Assembly (NCBI GenBank): GCA_030063045.1 | Contig: JAQSEB010000075.1 | Coordinates: forward strand, 132,001 to 196,000 | Direction of reading: 5' to 3' | Length of the DNA stretch: 64,000 bases | Source of the DNA: Pratylenchus scribneri | Taxonomy: Eukaryota; Nematoda; Chromadorea; Rhabditida; Pratylenchidae | Shown here: positions 37,067 to 47,682 of the stretch, piece after piece | Layout: every line of letters begins with the position of its first letter | Numbering within the stretch: the stretch's first letter is position 1 | Program-made: the position numbers and the translations under genes | Notes under the pieces: model-generated | What the model saw: only the letters and a program-made list of their open reading frames with translations | Databases searched by the model: none | What the model was told of the DNA's origin: nothing

Positions 37067-39192
37067 CTTCAGCATCAAACGGCAGCGACAAAGCACATTT
37101 GCAAAACGACCCTTGGCCCTCTAAAATTGTGCGAATTTCGAGGTAGGTTTTGATTTAAATGAAAAAATGGGGAATAAAATTTTAAAAAAATGTGAAAGTA
37201 AATCCCTAACAACCATTTTTTTTGGTTTAATTTATCCTTTTATTTTGCTTTCCTTCTAAATAGGAGAATCATACCTCTGAGGAGGTCAAGCATGCTTAAA
37301 AAAAAAAATCTGTTTTCGATATAGTAAAAATAAAATCCAGAAAATTGGTGGAATTAGTAATACCACGAAGTCAGGGTCTACTATTCCTGCATATATTCAC
37401 CGATTTATTTCCTCCCTTCCCATTCGAAATGCTAATTCATTAATTTCAGATAGACTGCGCAAGGCACACATCTGCTCATCAGTTTTTCTTTTGATTTACC
37501 TTAATTAAGGTAGACACTTTTCTTCTTTTCTCTTTACAATTTAGTATACTAACCCTCATTTACCCTCAAATCTTTTCAAATTCAACACCCTACCTCTGCG
37601 GAGGTCAAAAAGGTTTCGAAGAAATAGAAAAAAAATGAGTGTCTCAAAAAGTGGCTACAGTATTTTGACTTATTCTCCTCTGAAACTATAGTTTCTATCC
37701 AGAATTCTCTTCAGCAAAGTTCTTTTCTTTGGTGAATGAATAATAAGCTCTTAAGTAGGCCTCTAACCCATGTTCGTTTACTATTCCCTTCCCATTATCG
37801 GTCTTAAAATTTTCGTTCAACTGAACGTCGGATTGAATAATACCCTTATGAACAATTTTTTTTTCCTTTTCAAGGTGCCATTTGGAGCTCATCAATTTCA
37901 ATTCTACTTCACTCATCATTGGACAGCAGTGGATCATACAGTAAGCCGAATTCATAACTCCATCCACTTGCAAATCAACATCAACTTACTTCTTCAATTG
38001 GCGCGCAGGAAAACTTCAAGTCAAAGGCCAACAAATAAGGTGAGTTCAAAAATGGTTGAGAAATAAAAAACTTGTTAATGCAATTTAAACAAACCAAAGA
38101 GAAATAAAACAAAGTTAAAATAATTTGAAATAAATTTGTATCAAAAGAGGAATGAAAACTCAAAAAAAAATGAAATAAAATTCTGGTTAAGTTTATTTTT
38201 GTATGCTGAATTTATCCCTTTGTTCTGTTTTAGCCCAAAAGCAAAATTTCTCTGCGGAGGTCAATCATGTTTTTTTAACTCATTTTAGTGGTATAATTTT
38301 AATTAATAAGCTGGTTGAATGAAAACTTATTAACTATAATGCCATTTCTCTCACGAACGTTCTCCAATTTCATCCTCCTTTTTTAAATTGCCCCAAATCT
38401 TCAAAACACAAAATGAACTTATCATTTTCAGATTAATTGCACAAGGAACCTACTTTGGCCAGTTCCCTTTTGAACAATTACAAATAAGGTAGATATTTCT
38501 CTTTCATTTTTTTCTTGGGAAATTAAATCTTCATATACTGTCTAAACGTCGCAAACTCATAATATTTCAACCTCTGAGGAGGTCAAGGAAGTCTCAAAAG
38601 ACAGATACTAGATAAAATGAGTGTTCAATATTTAGCAATAGCATTTGGATGATACTTTCTTCCCGGTTTAAATAGCTCTCCTCTAGAAACGGGACATTGC
38701 ACTTATTCTCTTTTCGGTATTTTCCTCTGATTAGGGTCTATTCATTACCTATGAGGCAAAATTTTCGTTTTCCGCTTAGATAATGATCAATTAGTCAAAT
38801 TTTAAAAATGGAGGACTATAATGAATAAAACTTTTCCATTCTTTTTAGGTGAACATCCAACTCAACAGAGCAGTGACATCGCAATCAGCGAGATATCATT
38901 TTTGGACAAATTTCACAGCAAAACTAAGGTGAGTCAGATTCAAAATTTTGGGGAGAGTAAAAATGAAAGAAATGCAATAAATTGAGAATCAAAATAAAAT
39001 TTAAATTCGATCCGAACCATTTTGTTTCGATTTTTTTTATTCATTCAATTCCATCCTTTTAATCTCTGCGGAGAATAACAATGTTCAAACTTACCCAAAC
39101 TAACTAATACTAGAGAAATTGTTCCTAATAAGAGAAAAACAGAATATGAATAAACAAATTAAAGATAAAAGAATTGATAAACTTTCTTTCAG
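37067..39192 (+). other. Element leader with repeated small exon-like segments
   Basis: Five segments are bounded by AG and GTAG/GTGAG splice-like signals: 37067-37142, 37450-37509, 37875-38039, 38432-38488 and 38849-38928. Segments two and four resemble each other (both start AT-AGA/TAA-TGC and end AAG|GTAGA). Segments three and five share AAG|GTGAGT ends followed by similar bases. Each is followed by a CCTCTG(C/A)GGAGGTC hairpin. None can extend the NADAR frame through its ATG, so they are best read as duplicated, spliced untranslated leader exons. Acceptors before the NADAR gene (39191-39192) and the helicase gene (43361-43362) would let one leader serve both mRNAs. Confidence 0.45.
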
Positions 39193-39197
39193 ACAAG

Positions 39198-40966
39198 ATG
39201 AGCACAGGTGAATCGCAACACGTCGCTGGCCTCCCCTTTCAATTGGCGAACGGACAAAGCGCAATCAAATTTTTCGGACAACAATTCTTCCTGTCGAACT
39301 TTCATCCCGCGGGATTCACAACATCTTGGCCAAGACCGGGAACACGGTTCCACTGCTCTGAGCAAGCTTATATGGCCAGAAGGGCAATGTATTTTGGGGA
39401 TGAAGAATCATTGGAGGCAATATTGTTGGCACCCACAGCAGCAATATGCAAGGCACTTGGAAAAAAGATTGTTGGTTTCGACCCCAAACGATGGGAGATT
39501 GTAAAGGAAAGATATATGAAGGAAATTTTGTTGGAAAAGTTTGGCCAAAATTGGGATTTGAAGAAGGCATTGATGGAAACTGGCTCTGCGGAGCTCATTG
39601 AATCGTGCCAGCCGGACAAATTTTGGGGCAATGGCATTGATATAAAGGATGATTCCAGCAACAAACTGCAATGGAAAGGACTCAACAAATTAGGCCAACA
39701 ATTGATGGAAGTGCGGGAAATGTTGAAGGAAGGAAGCAGCAGTGGGAACAATCGAGAGCAACCATTAGTGGAAGTGGCTCGAAGTGGTAAGAAAAAAAAA
39801 TGAAAAGAGTAAATGAAACTCAGGGAGATATTATTAAGGAATGGCAACTAAATAATCAAAAACAAGTCACTCCTGACTCTGCGGAGTCCAAATTAGTTAT
39901 TGTTGTGTTAAGAGTATTCTCCTCTCTTTGTTCTTTTTATCATTTATGGAGTCATTTGAAGGATAATTCAATTATTTCAGGATTGAAGGAAGGAATGGCC
40001 AAACATTTCGTCGCCCAAGAGGAAAAGGCTGCTCCTGTGCCTCAAGAGGACAGGTTCAAAGCGGAAGGTGCCGAAAAATATCAGCGAAGAGACATTGGGC
40101 CAGCCAACTGGATCGACAAAAGTTCAAATGCTGATGTTGTGCGCAACATGATGGCCAAAATGGGATTTAAAGAAGGCAAAGGACTTGGGAAGGCCCAAAA
40201 TGGAATGATCGGACCCATTAAATTTTCGGAAAATTTCGGTCGACTTGGTTTGGGGAATGACTGGCTGGCACCATACTCTGCGGAGTCACAACAACCGGTC
40301 CAAGAAAATGCCGAAGAAGAAGAAGGAAATAATTTAAAGGAAGTGGAATACATGGTTTGCCAAGTTCAAAAACAACTCGTGATTTGCGCCCGCATCAACT
40401 TTCATCAAAACCAAGATTGGCCGTATTTCATTTCGATTGAAGAACACAATCTGGAAGAAGACTTGAAAATTGGCAATCGTATCCTCCTGCGGGAATTTCA
40501 ATGGATTGAGAAGTTCAGACATTTGGCCAATGATGGTGAAGTAAGAAATGGGAGACTGCTTTGGTTGAATGAAGACACTGGCCTGCTACCAAGGCAGGCA
40601 GTGGCAAGAAAATGGGAATTGACGGAGCAGGAGGATTTGGAAGAACAAGAAGGCAAAATAGCGATTGTCAAGAAGAAGGGCTTATGGGACCAGCCAGGGG
40701 AAACAAAATACATTGTTGTTGAAGCACGACCGCACACCCGGCTCAGAAGCAGGCTCATCCAACGACAATGCTTTGGGTTTGATTTATATTTTGCATGGTC
40801 GGGAGACAGATGCATCGTCGGACTGGCAACTCTTCCTGCGGGAACACTTTGGAACTCATGGTTTATTTTGCCAGCATCATCACCATATCGACGACATTCA
40901 TCGACGCTTAATTTTGACACCAAAATGGTTGTGGCAATGAAGGACTTCCCCAATAACCAACAATAA
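39198..40966 (+). CDS. NADAR domain + G-patch protein of the giant element
   Basis: ATG 39198 lies just after a splice acceptor (CTTTCAG, 39186-39192). A strong donor at 39787 (GTG|GTAAGA) and an acceptor at 39979-39980 (TTTCAG) fuse the two open frames in frame (phase 1), giving about 524 aa. Without splicing, the second frame starts in an ATGA stop-start overlap (39800-39803) next to an A9 run. Residues about 24-175 are a NADAR domain: LSNFHPAGF, FHCSEQAYMARRA with the catalytic-type Glu, and CQPDKFWGNG. NADAR enzymes cleave N-glycosidic bonds, for example in riboflavin intermediates or ADP-ribosyl-type adducts. Residues about 246-290 form a G-patch (MMAKMGFKEGKGLGKAQNG), which typically activates RNA helicases. 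Residues about 318-520 are a domain shared with the element's helicase. Confidence 0.85.
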
Positions 40967-41437
40967 ATTTTCCTGCGGGAATCCCCTAATTTTTTTTTTC
41001 TCCTTCTTTCTCTTTTTCTTTTTTTTCTTTCAAAATTTTGAGTAATTTTCCAGTTTTTTTTTCAAAACATTTTCGACCTAATTTTATTTTCCTTTCCTTT
41101 TTCTTTTCTTATAAGACATTTTTTTCATTCTTTTTAATTTATTTCAAAATTATTTGATTTTTTTTGGCTCAATAATATATTCTGCGGAAATCCAATTTAT
41201 TTTTATTCATTTTTTTAGCCTTATTCTCACACCAATTTATGTATTAACTTATGTTTTTTTTTCTCTGCTCAAAAATATTTCTCCCATTTTAGTTATATTG
41301 GACTTTAGACTCAATCATAAATTCTGCGGAATTCAATAATGTTTTTTTGTACCAATTTGTAAATGTTGTTTCACTCATTTTCTTTTATAATAAATAAGTA
41401 AAGATAATAATCAAACAATTACAAATACATTTATGAA

Positions 41438-41758
41438 ATGAAGAAAAGAATTTTTTTTAGCCTAGGATTTGGAAGTGCTGATACTGTTTCCTTTTCACAG
41501 ATCCAAAGCCAATATTTATTTATTTGTCATTTGAATAAACCCAACAACAATTTTCCCCAAAGCACATCTGTTGAAGAAAGACATTTCATTTTTTCCCACT
41601 TAAGTGCCCTCCATCCATTGTCTGTTGGGCCGATTAAATATTTAAAGCAATTCATTCACATATTTTGCCCAGCCCAACCCCAATCCAAGCGGCGCAAAAT
41701 ATTTTTCTCCGCGGAGAACAAGTGCGATTTATTCAGTTTCTATATAGCGGGCCGATAA
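41438..41758 (+). CDS. Small uncertain ORF (106 aa) in the giant element
   Basis: An ATG frame between the two large genes, ending TAA, with a KRRKIFFSAENK stretch that contains an element hairpin (TTCTCCGCGGAGAA, 41705-41718) read in frame as Ser-Ala-Glu. No domain is recognised and the region is otherwise AT-rich. It may be chance. Confidence 0.2.
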   Translation: MKKRIFFSLGFGSADTVSFSQIQSQYLFICHLNKPNNNFPQSTSVEERHFIFSHLSALHPLSVGPIKYLKQFIHIFCPAQPQSKRRKIFFSAENKCDLFSFYIAGR

Positions 41759-43416
41759 CATTCAAAACGAATTAGAAAATTGAGCAAAATCCGAAAAAAA
41801 GCGCTAAAGGCGCATCAACAACGAATGCAAATAATTTTTGCCGACAAAATTCCCTATTAGTCTCATCATATTCTAAGGGTGAAATAACATTCTCTCCGAG
41901 GAGAGCGAAAAAGATTTTAATTCCGAAAATAATTTAGGCCTAAATGACAAAAGAAATAATCGCAATTGGCGCGACCATAATTTTCAAATTTAATAACTTT
42001 GATAAAACTGACTCATTCCAAACCAAATTCTGGGGATAGCAAGCTTACATTAGTATAAACCCAAAAACAGCTCATGAAAGCCCAATTCTTTAGTAAGAGT
42101 GAGATAAACTCAAAATTGTCTTAATATTCAAATCTCACCTATGTCTCATTGCCACAAATATTCAAAACCTATCAACACCATAGATTTGTCAAATTATTTT
42201 ATGGTTTTAGGTTTAAATCAAAGTTTGATAAGGATACAATCAATCTTAGTTTGGCAACTTGCATTCCTCCTAATTAAGCTGAGAGATATTCAAAATAAAG
42301 TCAGTTAAAATCCGCCAATTCACCAAAATTCTTTCAAGGATATTTTCTAATTTTATTCCCATTATAAAAATCTAAACTGGATTAAATACCAAGCTACATA
42401 TGCGCAATAAATGTAACAATAATCCTTTCGTCACAACCCACTTTTAAAAAGTAGATAAGAAAAGTTTGCTGTTCATCAAACATAATAAAGTTATTAAGCA
42501 GAAAATTCCAGAACAAAACAGTTTCTATGCCTAATTAAAAAACCTCGCGAGGTTCAAAAAGTCTACAGTATTAATCATTTATTCCCTCAGTATTTCACTC
42601 CTTTCAAAAAGAACCAATCCGTTATACTGTAGGTCAAAAGAGGAACAACCAAAGTCCACCCTTTTCCCCTTTCCCATTTTCTCATATTTCCAATGTAAAC
42701 AATATTTCACACCACTCAAACTGAAAGGTGTTAGCGGATAATCGCCGAACGATTTCAATAGCAATTCCCCGCGGGGCTCATATAATTCCTTCCCATCTAA
42801 ACATTTTCCTTTCTTTTCTCGAAGTTCCCACCCACTCCCAATAAAACTGTGTCTTCAGCCAATCAACGTTTACCAATGATAAGTCGCAATAAACATGTGC
42901 TCATTTCCCATTGTCATTCTGGTCTTGCTTATGAATATTATTCAATTCTGCGGAATTTTAAAACCTTTCCTCATAACCCGCCAAAATTCATTTTTGCGGT
43001 AATCGTATAAGCTAATCCTTGCAATAAAAAGTGAATTGTTTTACCTACTCCCAAGGTCAAAATTGAATTCAAAGGCTTACAAAATCTCCAAAAATAAAAT
43101 ATTATTTCTGCAGAACTTAAATTAAAAACACACATTCCTTGCCTTTTCTCTTTTCCTAATATAAACAGTGCGAAGCAAGCTGACTTAAAATTATTCGAGA
43201 AAAATAGTTCAAGCAATATAAATAGCGCATAGCCAAAATAAGCTTTTAATTGTCAATATCCACATTATTCTTCCCTCCCTTCCCCACAAATTATTTTGGA
43301 TCTTTGTTCTGATTTGATTTCAAAAAAAAAAACACACAACGAAATCCGTCTTTTTTTTCCAGAAACAAAAATCAAACAAAGCGATCAAAATTCAAAACTT
43401 CAAAACTAATTGGGAA
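41759..43416 (+). other. Element spacer before the helicase gene
   Basis: Non-coding AT-rich spacer containing hairpins at 41892-41905, 42541-42554, 42767-42776 and 42944-42957. It ends in a long pyrimidine tract and CCAG (43351-43362), a good splice acceptor 55 bp before the helicase ATG. Confidence 0.5.
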
Positions 43417-46400
43417 ATGAAGAAAGGCAGAGGCAATTTTCTCTTCAAACCTCAGGAAGAGCAAGAGCCGGGTGCCACAAATGAAACACCGGGAATGATG
43501 GTACAGGTAGGTGAAGGGAAAAATGAGGGAAACAAAGCAACCTCTGCGGAGGTCATGAATGTTACTATGGAGGAACAGGGAAGTGAGGATGGAAGTTCTG
43601 CTAGTCCAACTCCACCTTCTGTGCACAGCTTAAGCTCTGAGGAGCTCATGAAAGAAAAAATGGGAGAAAGTGATGGAAAACAAGGAGAAATTGAAGCAGA
43701 TTTTGATGATCAAATAGGAGATGAGGGAACAAAAAGGATGAAAATGGCACTTGATGAAATTGATAATAAAACTCCCGCGGGAGCCATTAACGATGATTCT
43801 TTTGCCAATGGCGGATTTGCCCCAATTCCCACCACTGGTTGGGTCGAAAATATGGCGAGATTTGGACAAAGAACGGTAACCTACTTAATATGCCAAGTTT
43901 CAGGAAATTTTGTGGTTGGATGCAAGAAAAATACTGCAGCCAATCGTGGTTGGCCCTTCTTTATGGAAATCCCAGATGATTTGGTGGCAAAGCACGAAAA
44001 ATTTCGTCGATTGCTTCAGGTAGGCGATGAGGTAGAAGTTCAAATTTACAAATGGGATGAGAGATGGAAGAATTTGGCAACAAAAAATGAAGAGGTTACT
44101 AAAAATAAAAAGTTCTGGTTGAACCCTCATACTGGGCTTCTGCCAAAGCAAGCCTGTGCGCAGGTCATTAACAAGATTATTTATGGAGATGATAAATGGA
44201 TTTCGGTAGTGGGAGTAATTTACCACATCAAAAAGAAAGTCCAGAATGATCCCAACAGCTTTCTTCATGCAGAAGTAGCATGCTGTGGTTTACTCACTCC
44301 AGCAACTTTGGTAAAAAGGCAATTAGAGGAAATTGATCCAGCTAGCCTCAAAATTGGACAATTAGTCACAGTGCGCTGTGCTCTGGTTCCAACTGATACT
44401 TTGGTAGATCCCCGATATATTTTACCTAGAGGAAGCCCATTCAAAATGGGAAGTGAAAGAAGGACTGATTCCAAAAATCCCTATCGGGTTTTGGCGATAG
44501 TTGGACCCCACCAAATGACTTGGCCTGAATACAGTTCGGATGGAATACCAAAAATTTTCCCATGCTCCGCGGAGCTCACTAATGAACATATGAGATGTGT
44601 TGAACATATAGTTGGAGCAGCCCTACAGATTGAAGCTGAAAGGGAATATACAAAAATGATTGAGGCCAGATTTGAAGGGAAAGCAAAAGTGGTAGAAGAC
44701 GATGAATTTTTGCTTGTTTTCAAAGCGAATACCAAGGAAGAATTGAAAGAAAAAGCCAAAGTTTGGGAAATTGAAGCAATGGTAAAAGCGATGACCCATC
44801 TGGGGGACAAATCTTTTGCTCAGGGCATAGTCACCTCAACCGAAACCTATTCAGTTGGCAACAATCTGGAATTTGTGGTTAAAATTTGTCTAAATAATAT
44901 CCAATCAAGACGGGACAGGGATGTAGAATTAGAATTTGAGGCATTTCAAAATGGTGGAACTGCGGTGATTCATCCAGTCATTTCGGCAAGTTTGCAAGAT
45001 AAACTTGATTGTTTCAGGAACAACATTCCATCCAAGATTGCATTAGAGGACACCCCGAGGGGCAAAATTATGGCTACACTTTTGGGAAGACCAACTGTCC
45101 AAGGAATCAGAATGAAAGAAGAAGATGAAGACGACACAACTGATGACCTTCGACCAGATGAGCAAAGCCTCCACCCATCAATCAAGGAGCTCAACAGGCG
45201 ACAAAGGGCAACGGCAAAACTGTTCATCAAACTTGGTGGCCTAATTCATCAACATGCCCCTCCTGGAACAGGAAAAACTCGAGTTGCGGCGGCAATAATC
45301 AACAGCATGATGGAAATTTTGAGGGATGCAAAATTTTTGGTGATTGCCTGTGCGAATATTCCGGTGACAAAATTGGTGCAGGAAACATCTGAGGTTTGCG
45401 GAAAAGATCGATTGGAAGAGGTTGGTGAAATGGCATTGTTCTCTGGCATTGCTAAAGACAAATATTCCGAGCAAATTAAGGAAATTGGTGAACACACACT
45501 AAAAAGTAAAGTAGACTCTGAGGAGTTCCAAAATAAGTTAACAGATAATTTGAAAAAAGGAGTCTTGAAATACTTAGAAAATTGTGAAAAGATCCCGAGA
45601 ATGACATGTGAAAGAGAAATGGGGAAACTGTACAATAAAATTGAAAAGCCAAGGATCAAGTATATGACAGCTGCTCTAGCTGCCAATATGCTTGAAGGAG
45701 AAGGCAATATTATGGATAGTGAAATTTTGATAGTGGATGAGTCTACGCAAATCCAATGGGCGGTATTGGTATATTTGGTTTCTAAATTGCCTGGGTTGAA
45801 GGCTTTGTTGTTGACCGGGGACAAATATCAATTGGGTGTCCATCTCCAAGATTTGCCAGAACTCTTTCGAGAAGGTTTTGGTCTGGAAAGTGTTATTGGT
45901 CAAGTTGAAATTTCGCCCGGCACCAATTATACCTTTCTAACCAAAATGTACAGGTCCCATCCATTTTTGGTTGAGCTGATTAGCTATGCATCCTATGAAC
46001 TGCATAAGCAAAAGCTGATTGCAGCTCGCTCTGCGGAGCACAGATCACTTTTAACCCAATCCAATTTCCTTCTTCCAGTTCAAGATTGTCCTGTAGGACT
46101 CATCAATGCCTATGGTGCACACAGACCTGATCCAAAAAGCGATTCATTGACCGATGATCTCCAAACTGCCATGGCACTCAACTTGGTTCAAGCATTGATC
46201 AACAACTTTGGCCAAGAATTTTCAAAACGAATTGTTGTGCTCTGCATGTACACCTACCAGCAGGAGGAATTGGAGGAAAAGTTAAGTCCCTATGGAGTGC
46301 GCTCCTTGACAGTGGATGCCTATCAAGCACAAGAAAGCGATGTTACGATCATTGTAACAACAAGATCAAGGAATGCATCAGCAAGTGAAGGAAAAGGGAC

Positions 46401-46899
46401 TAATATGAAATTCTTTGAGGAAGATCGACGAGCAACAGTGGCATTATCACGTGCCAAACATGCACTCTTTTTGATAGGAGATCTGGTGGCCATCAGTCAA
46501 GGACAGGTTTGGAAAAGGTTCATTGAGAAGGCGTTGACTCGGACATGGGCCGTGCGTGGTCAGTATGTCACCGATTTGCTCAATCGAACTCTGCGGAGAC
46601 TTCCCTCAGGAATGTTGCAAGGGAAGCATGGAGAAGCAAAGGACAATCAATTTGCTAGTGAATGGCAGCAGCAAATGAAACAACCATCCACTTCATCAGG
46701 ATCACAGACTAGCCATTTTCAGATTAAACCAAATGAATTTCCATTTTTACAGGGAACATCCCAATCTGGTGCAAATGCTCAACAAGGAAGGGATGCTGGC
46801 TCAAACAGGAGAGGACGAGGCCGAATGGGACCGAATGGCAGATGGCTGAACTATGGAGGCAACCCAAGAACACAACAAACTGGCGGAAGACGGAAATAA
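43417..46899 (+). CDS. UPF1-like superfamily 1 helicase of the giant element (1160 aa)
   Basis: One uninterrupted frame from ATG 43417 to TAA. Acidic N-terminus (about 1-150). At about 154-345 lies the domain shared with the G-patch protein (YLICQV, GWPFFMEIPDD, HTGLLPKQAC, RYILPRGSPF). SF1 motifs follow in order: LNRRQ plus Walker A APPGTGKT (~614), motif II VDESTQ (~775), motif III LTGDKYQL (~801), motif IV region MYRSHPF (~845), motif V VDAYQAQES (~966) and motif VI RRATVALSRAK (~1004). This set (DExxQ, GDxxQL, YRxHP, VDxxQxxE) is that of the UPF1/SMG-2 group of RNA/DNA helicases. The Cys/His UPF2-binding region of UPF1 is not seen. The C-terminus is Arg/Gly-rich (RRGRGRMG, GGRRK), likely RNA-binding. 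All residues needed for ATP hydrolysis look intact, so an active enzyme is expected. Confidence 0.92.
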   Translation: MKKGRGNFLFKPQEEQEPGATNETPGMMVQVGEGKNEGNKATSAEVMNVTMEEQGSEDGSSASPTPPSVHSLSSEELMKEKMGESDGKQGEIEADFDDQIGDEGTKRMKMALDEIDNKTPAGAINDDSFANGGFAPIPTTGWVENMARFGQRTVTYLICQVSGNFVVGCKKNTAANRGWPFFMEIPDDLVAKHEKFRRLLQVGDEVEVQIYKWDERWKNLATKNEEVTKNKKFWLNPHTGLLPKQACAQVINKIIYGDDKWISVVGVIYHIKKKVQNDPNSFLHAEVACCGLLTPATLVKRQLEEIDPASLKIGQLVTVRCALVPTDTLVDPRYILPRGSPFKMGSERRTDSKNPYRVLAIVGPHQMTWPEYSSDGIPKIFPCSAELTNEHMRCVEHIVGAALQIEAEREYTKMIEARFEGKAKVVEDDEFLLVFKANTKEELKEKAKVWEIEAMVKAMTHLGDKSFAQGIVTSTETYSVGNNLEFVVKICLNNIQSRRDRDVELEFEAFQNGGTAVIHPVISASLQDKLDCFRNNIPSKIALEDTPRGKIMATLLGRPTVQGIRMKEEDEDDTTDDLRPDEQSLHPSIKELNRRQRATAKLFIKLGGLIHQHAPPGTGKTRVAAAIINSMMEILRDAKFLVIACANIPVTKLVQETSEVCGKDRLEEVGEMALFSGIAKDKYSEQIKEIGEHTLKSKVDSEEFQNKLTDNLKKGVLKYLENCEKIPRMTCEREMGKLYNKIEKPRIKYMTAALAANMLEGEGNIMDSEILIVDESTQIQWAVLVYLVSKLPGLKALLLTGDKYQLGVHLQDLPELFREGFGLESVIGQVEISPGTNYTFLTKMYRSHPFLVELISYASYELHKQKLIAARSAEHRSLLTQSNFLLPVQDCPVGLINAYGAHRPDPKSDSLTDDLQTAMALNLVQALINNFGQEFSKRIVVLCMYTYQQEELEEKLSPYGVRSLTVDAYQAQESDVTIIVTTRSRNASASEGKGTNMKFFEEDRRATVALSRAKHALFLIGDLVAISQGQVWKRFIEKALTRTWAVRGQYVTDLLNRTLRRLPSGMLQGKHGEAKDNQFASEWQQQMKQPSTSSGSQTSHFQIKPNEFPFLQGTSQSGANAQQGRDAGSNRRGRGRMGPNGRWLNYGGNPRTQQTGGRRK

Positions 46900-47682
46900 A
46901 TTGGTTTCCCTTTTCATTTTTTTTTGTAAAATTTTCAAAATATATCCTGAGGGATTTCCAAATATTTTGATATTTATTTAATTATTGTTCGACTCAAATC
47001 CATTTAATGTAACTCTTTTTCTTTATTAATTTTTCTTACTCAAATATATCCTGAGGGATTATTTTGTGTTTTCACTTATTTATTTATCATTAACCTAACT
47101 TTAGTCTTATTATTTAAATTATTTTTCATTTAATTATTCATCATAATCTTCTCAATATATCCTGCGGGATTTTTCTATCAATAATTTCACATTTTCTCGT
47201 AAATTTTGTTTCAATGCTCCAGACAGTAATTATTGAACTATTTTTATTGTTATATTTTTGTGAACCTGACTAAATAAATGTAATGTTTTTAATTATGTAA
47301 TTAAAATAATAAATAAAATAAAAATATTTTATTTCCAACCAGTCTAAATTAATATATCCTGTGGGATTCTTCTATAAAAATGATAATGTGGTTAAAAATA
47401 ATGCAATTGCGGTCTTGGGTGTTTTCATATTTTGATTACGAAATTCATTCCTCAACTACAAATTTTGATTTAAATTCTACAGCGAATTTTCCACTGTACT
47501 TAAATTATATCCCGAGGGATTTATTTACATTTTCATATGCATGATTAACGTTTAGCCGAGTTGAGAAAGCCGATGATTTTGGTTTTCTGGACGACCAGGG
47601 ACGGTCTTTTGAGGGATGGAAGGTATAGATGGAAAAGTTTTTCTAATAAACGACTAGGGACAGTCTATTGTAGGTTGGGAGA

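Noticed and set aside
39800..39983. First ~60 residues of the unspliced second ORF as a real N-terminus
   Set aside because: Most of it falls in a segment with strong donor and acceptor signals, and splicing gives a perfect in-frame fusion. It is kept only as an alternative.
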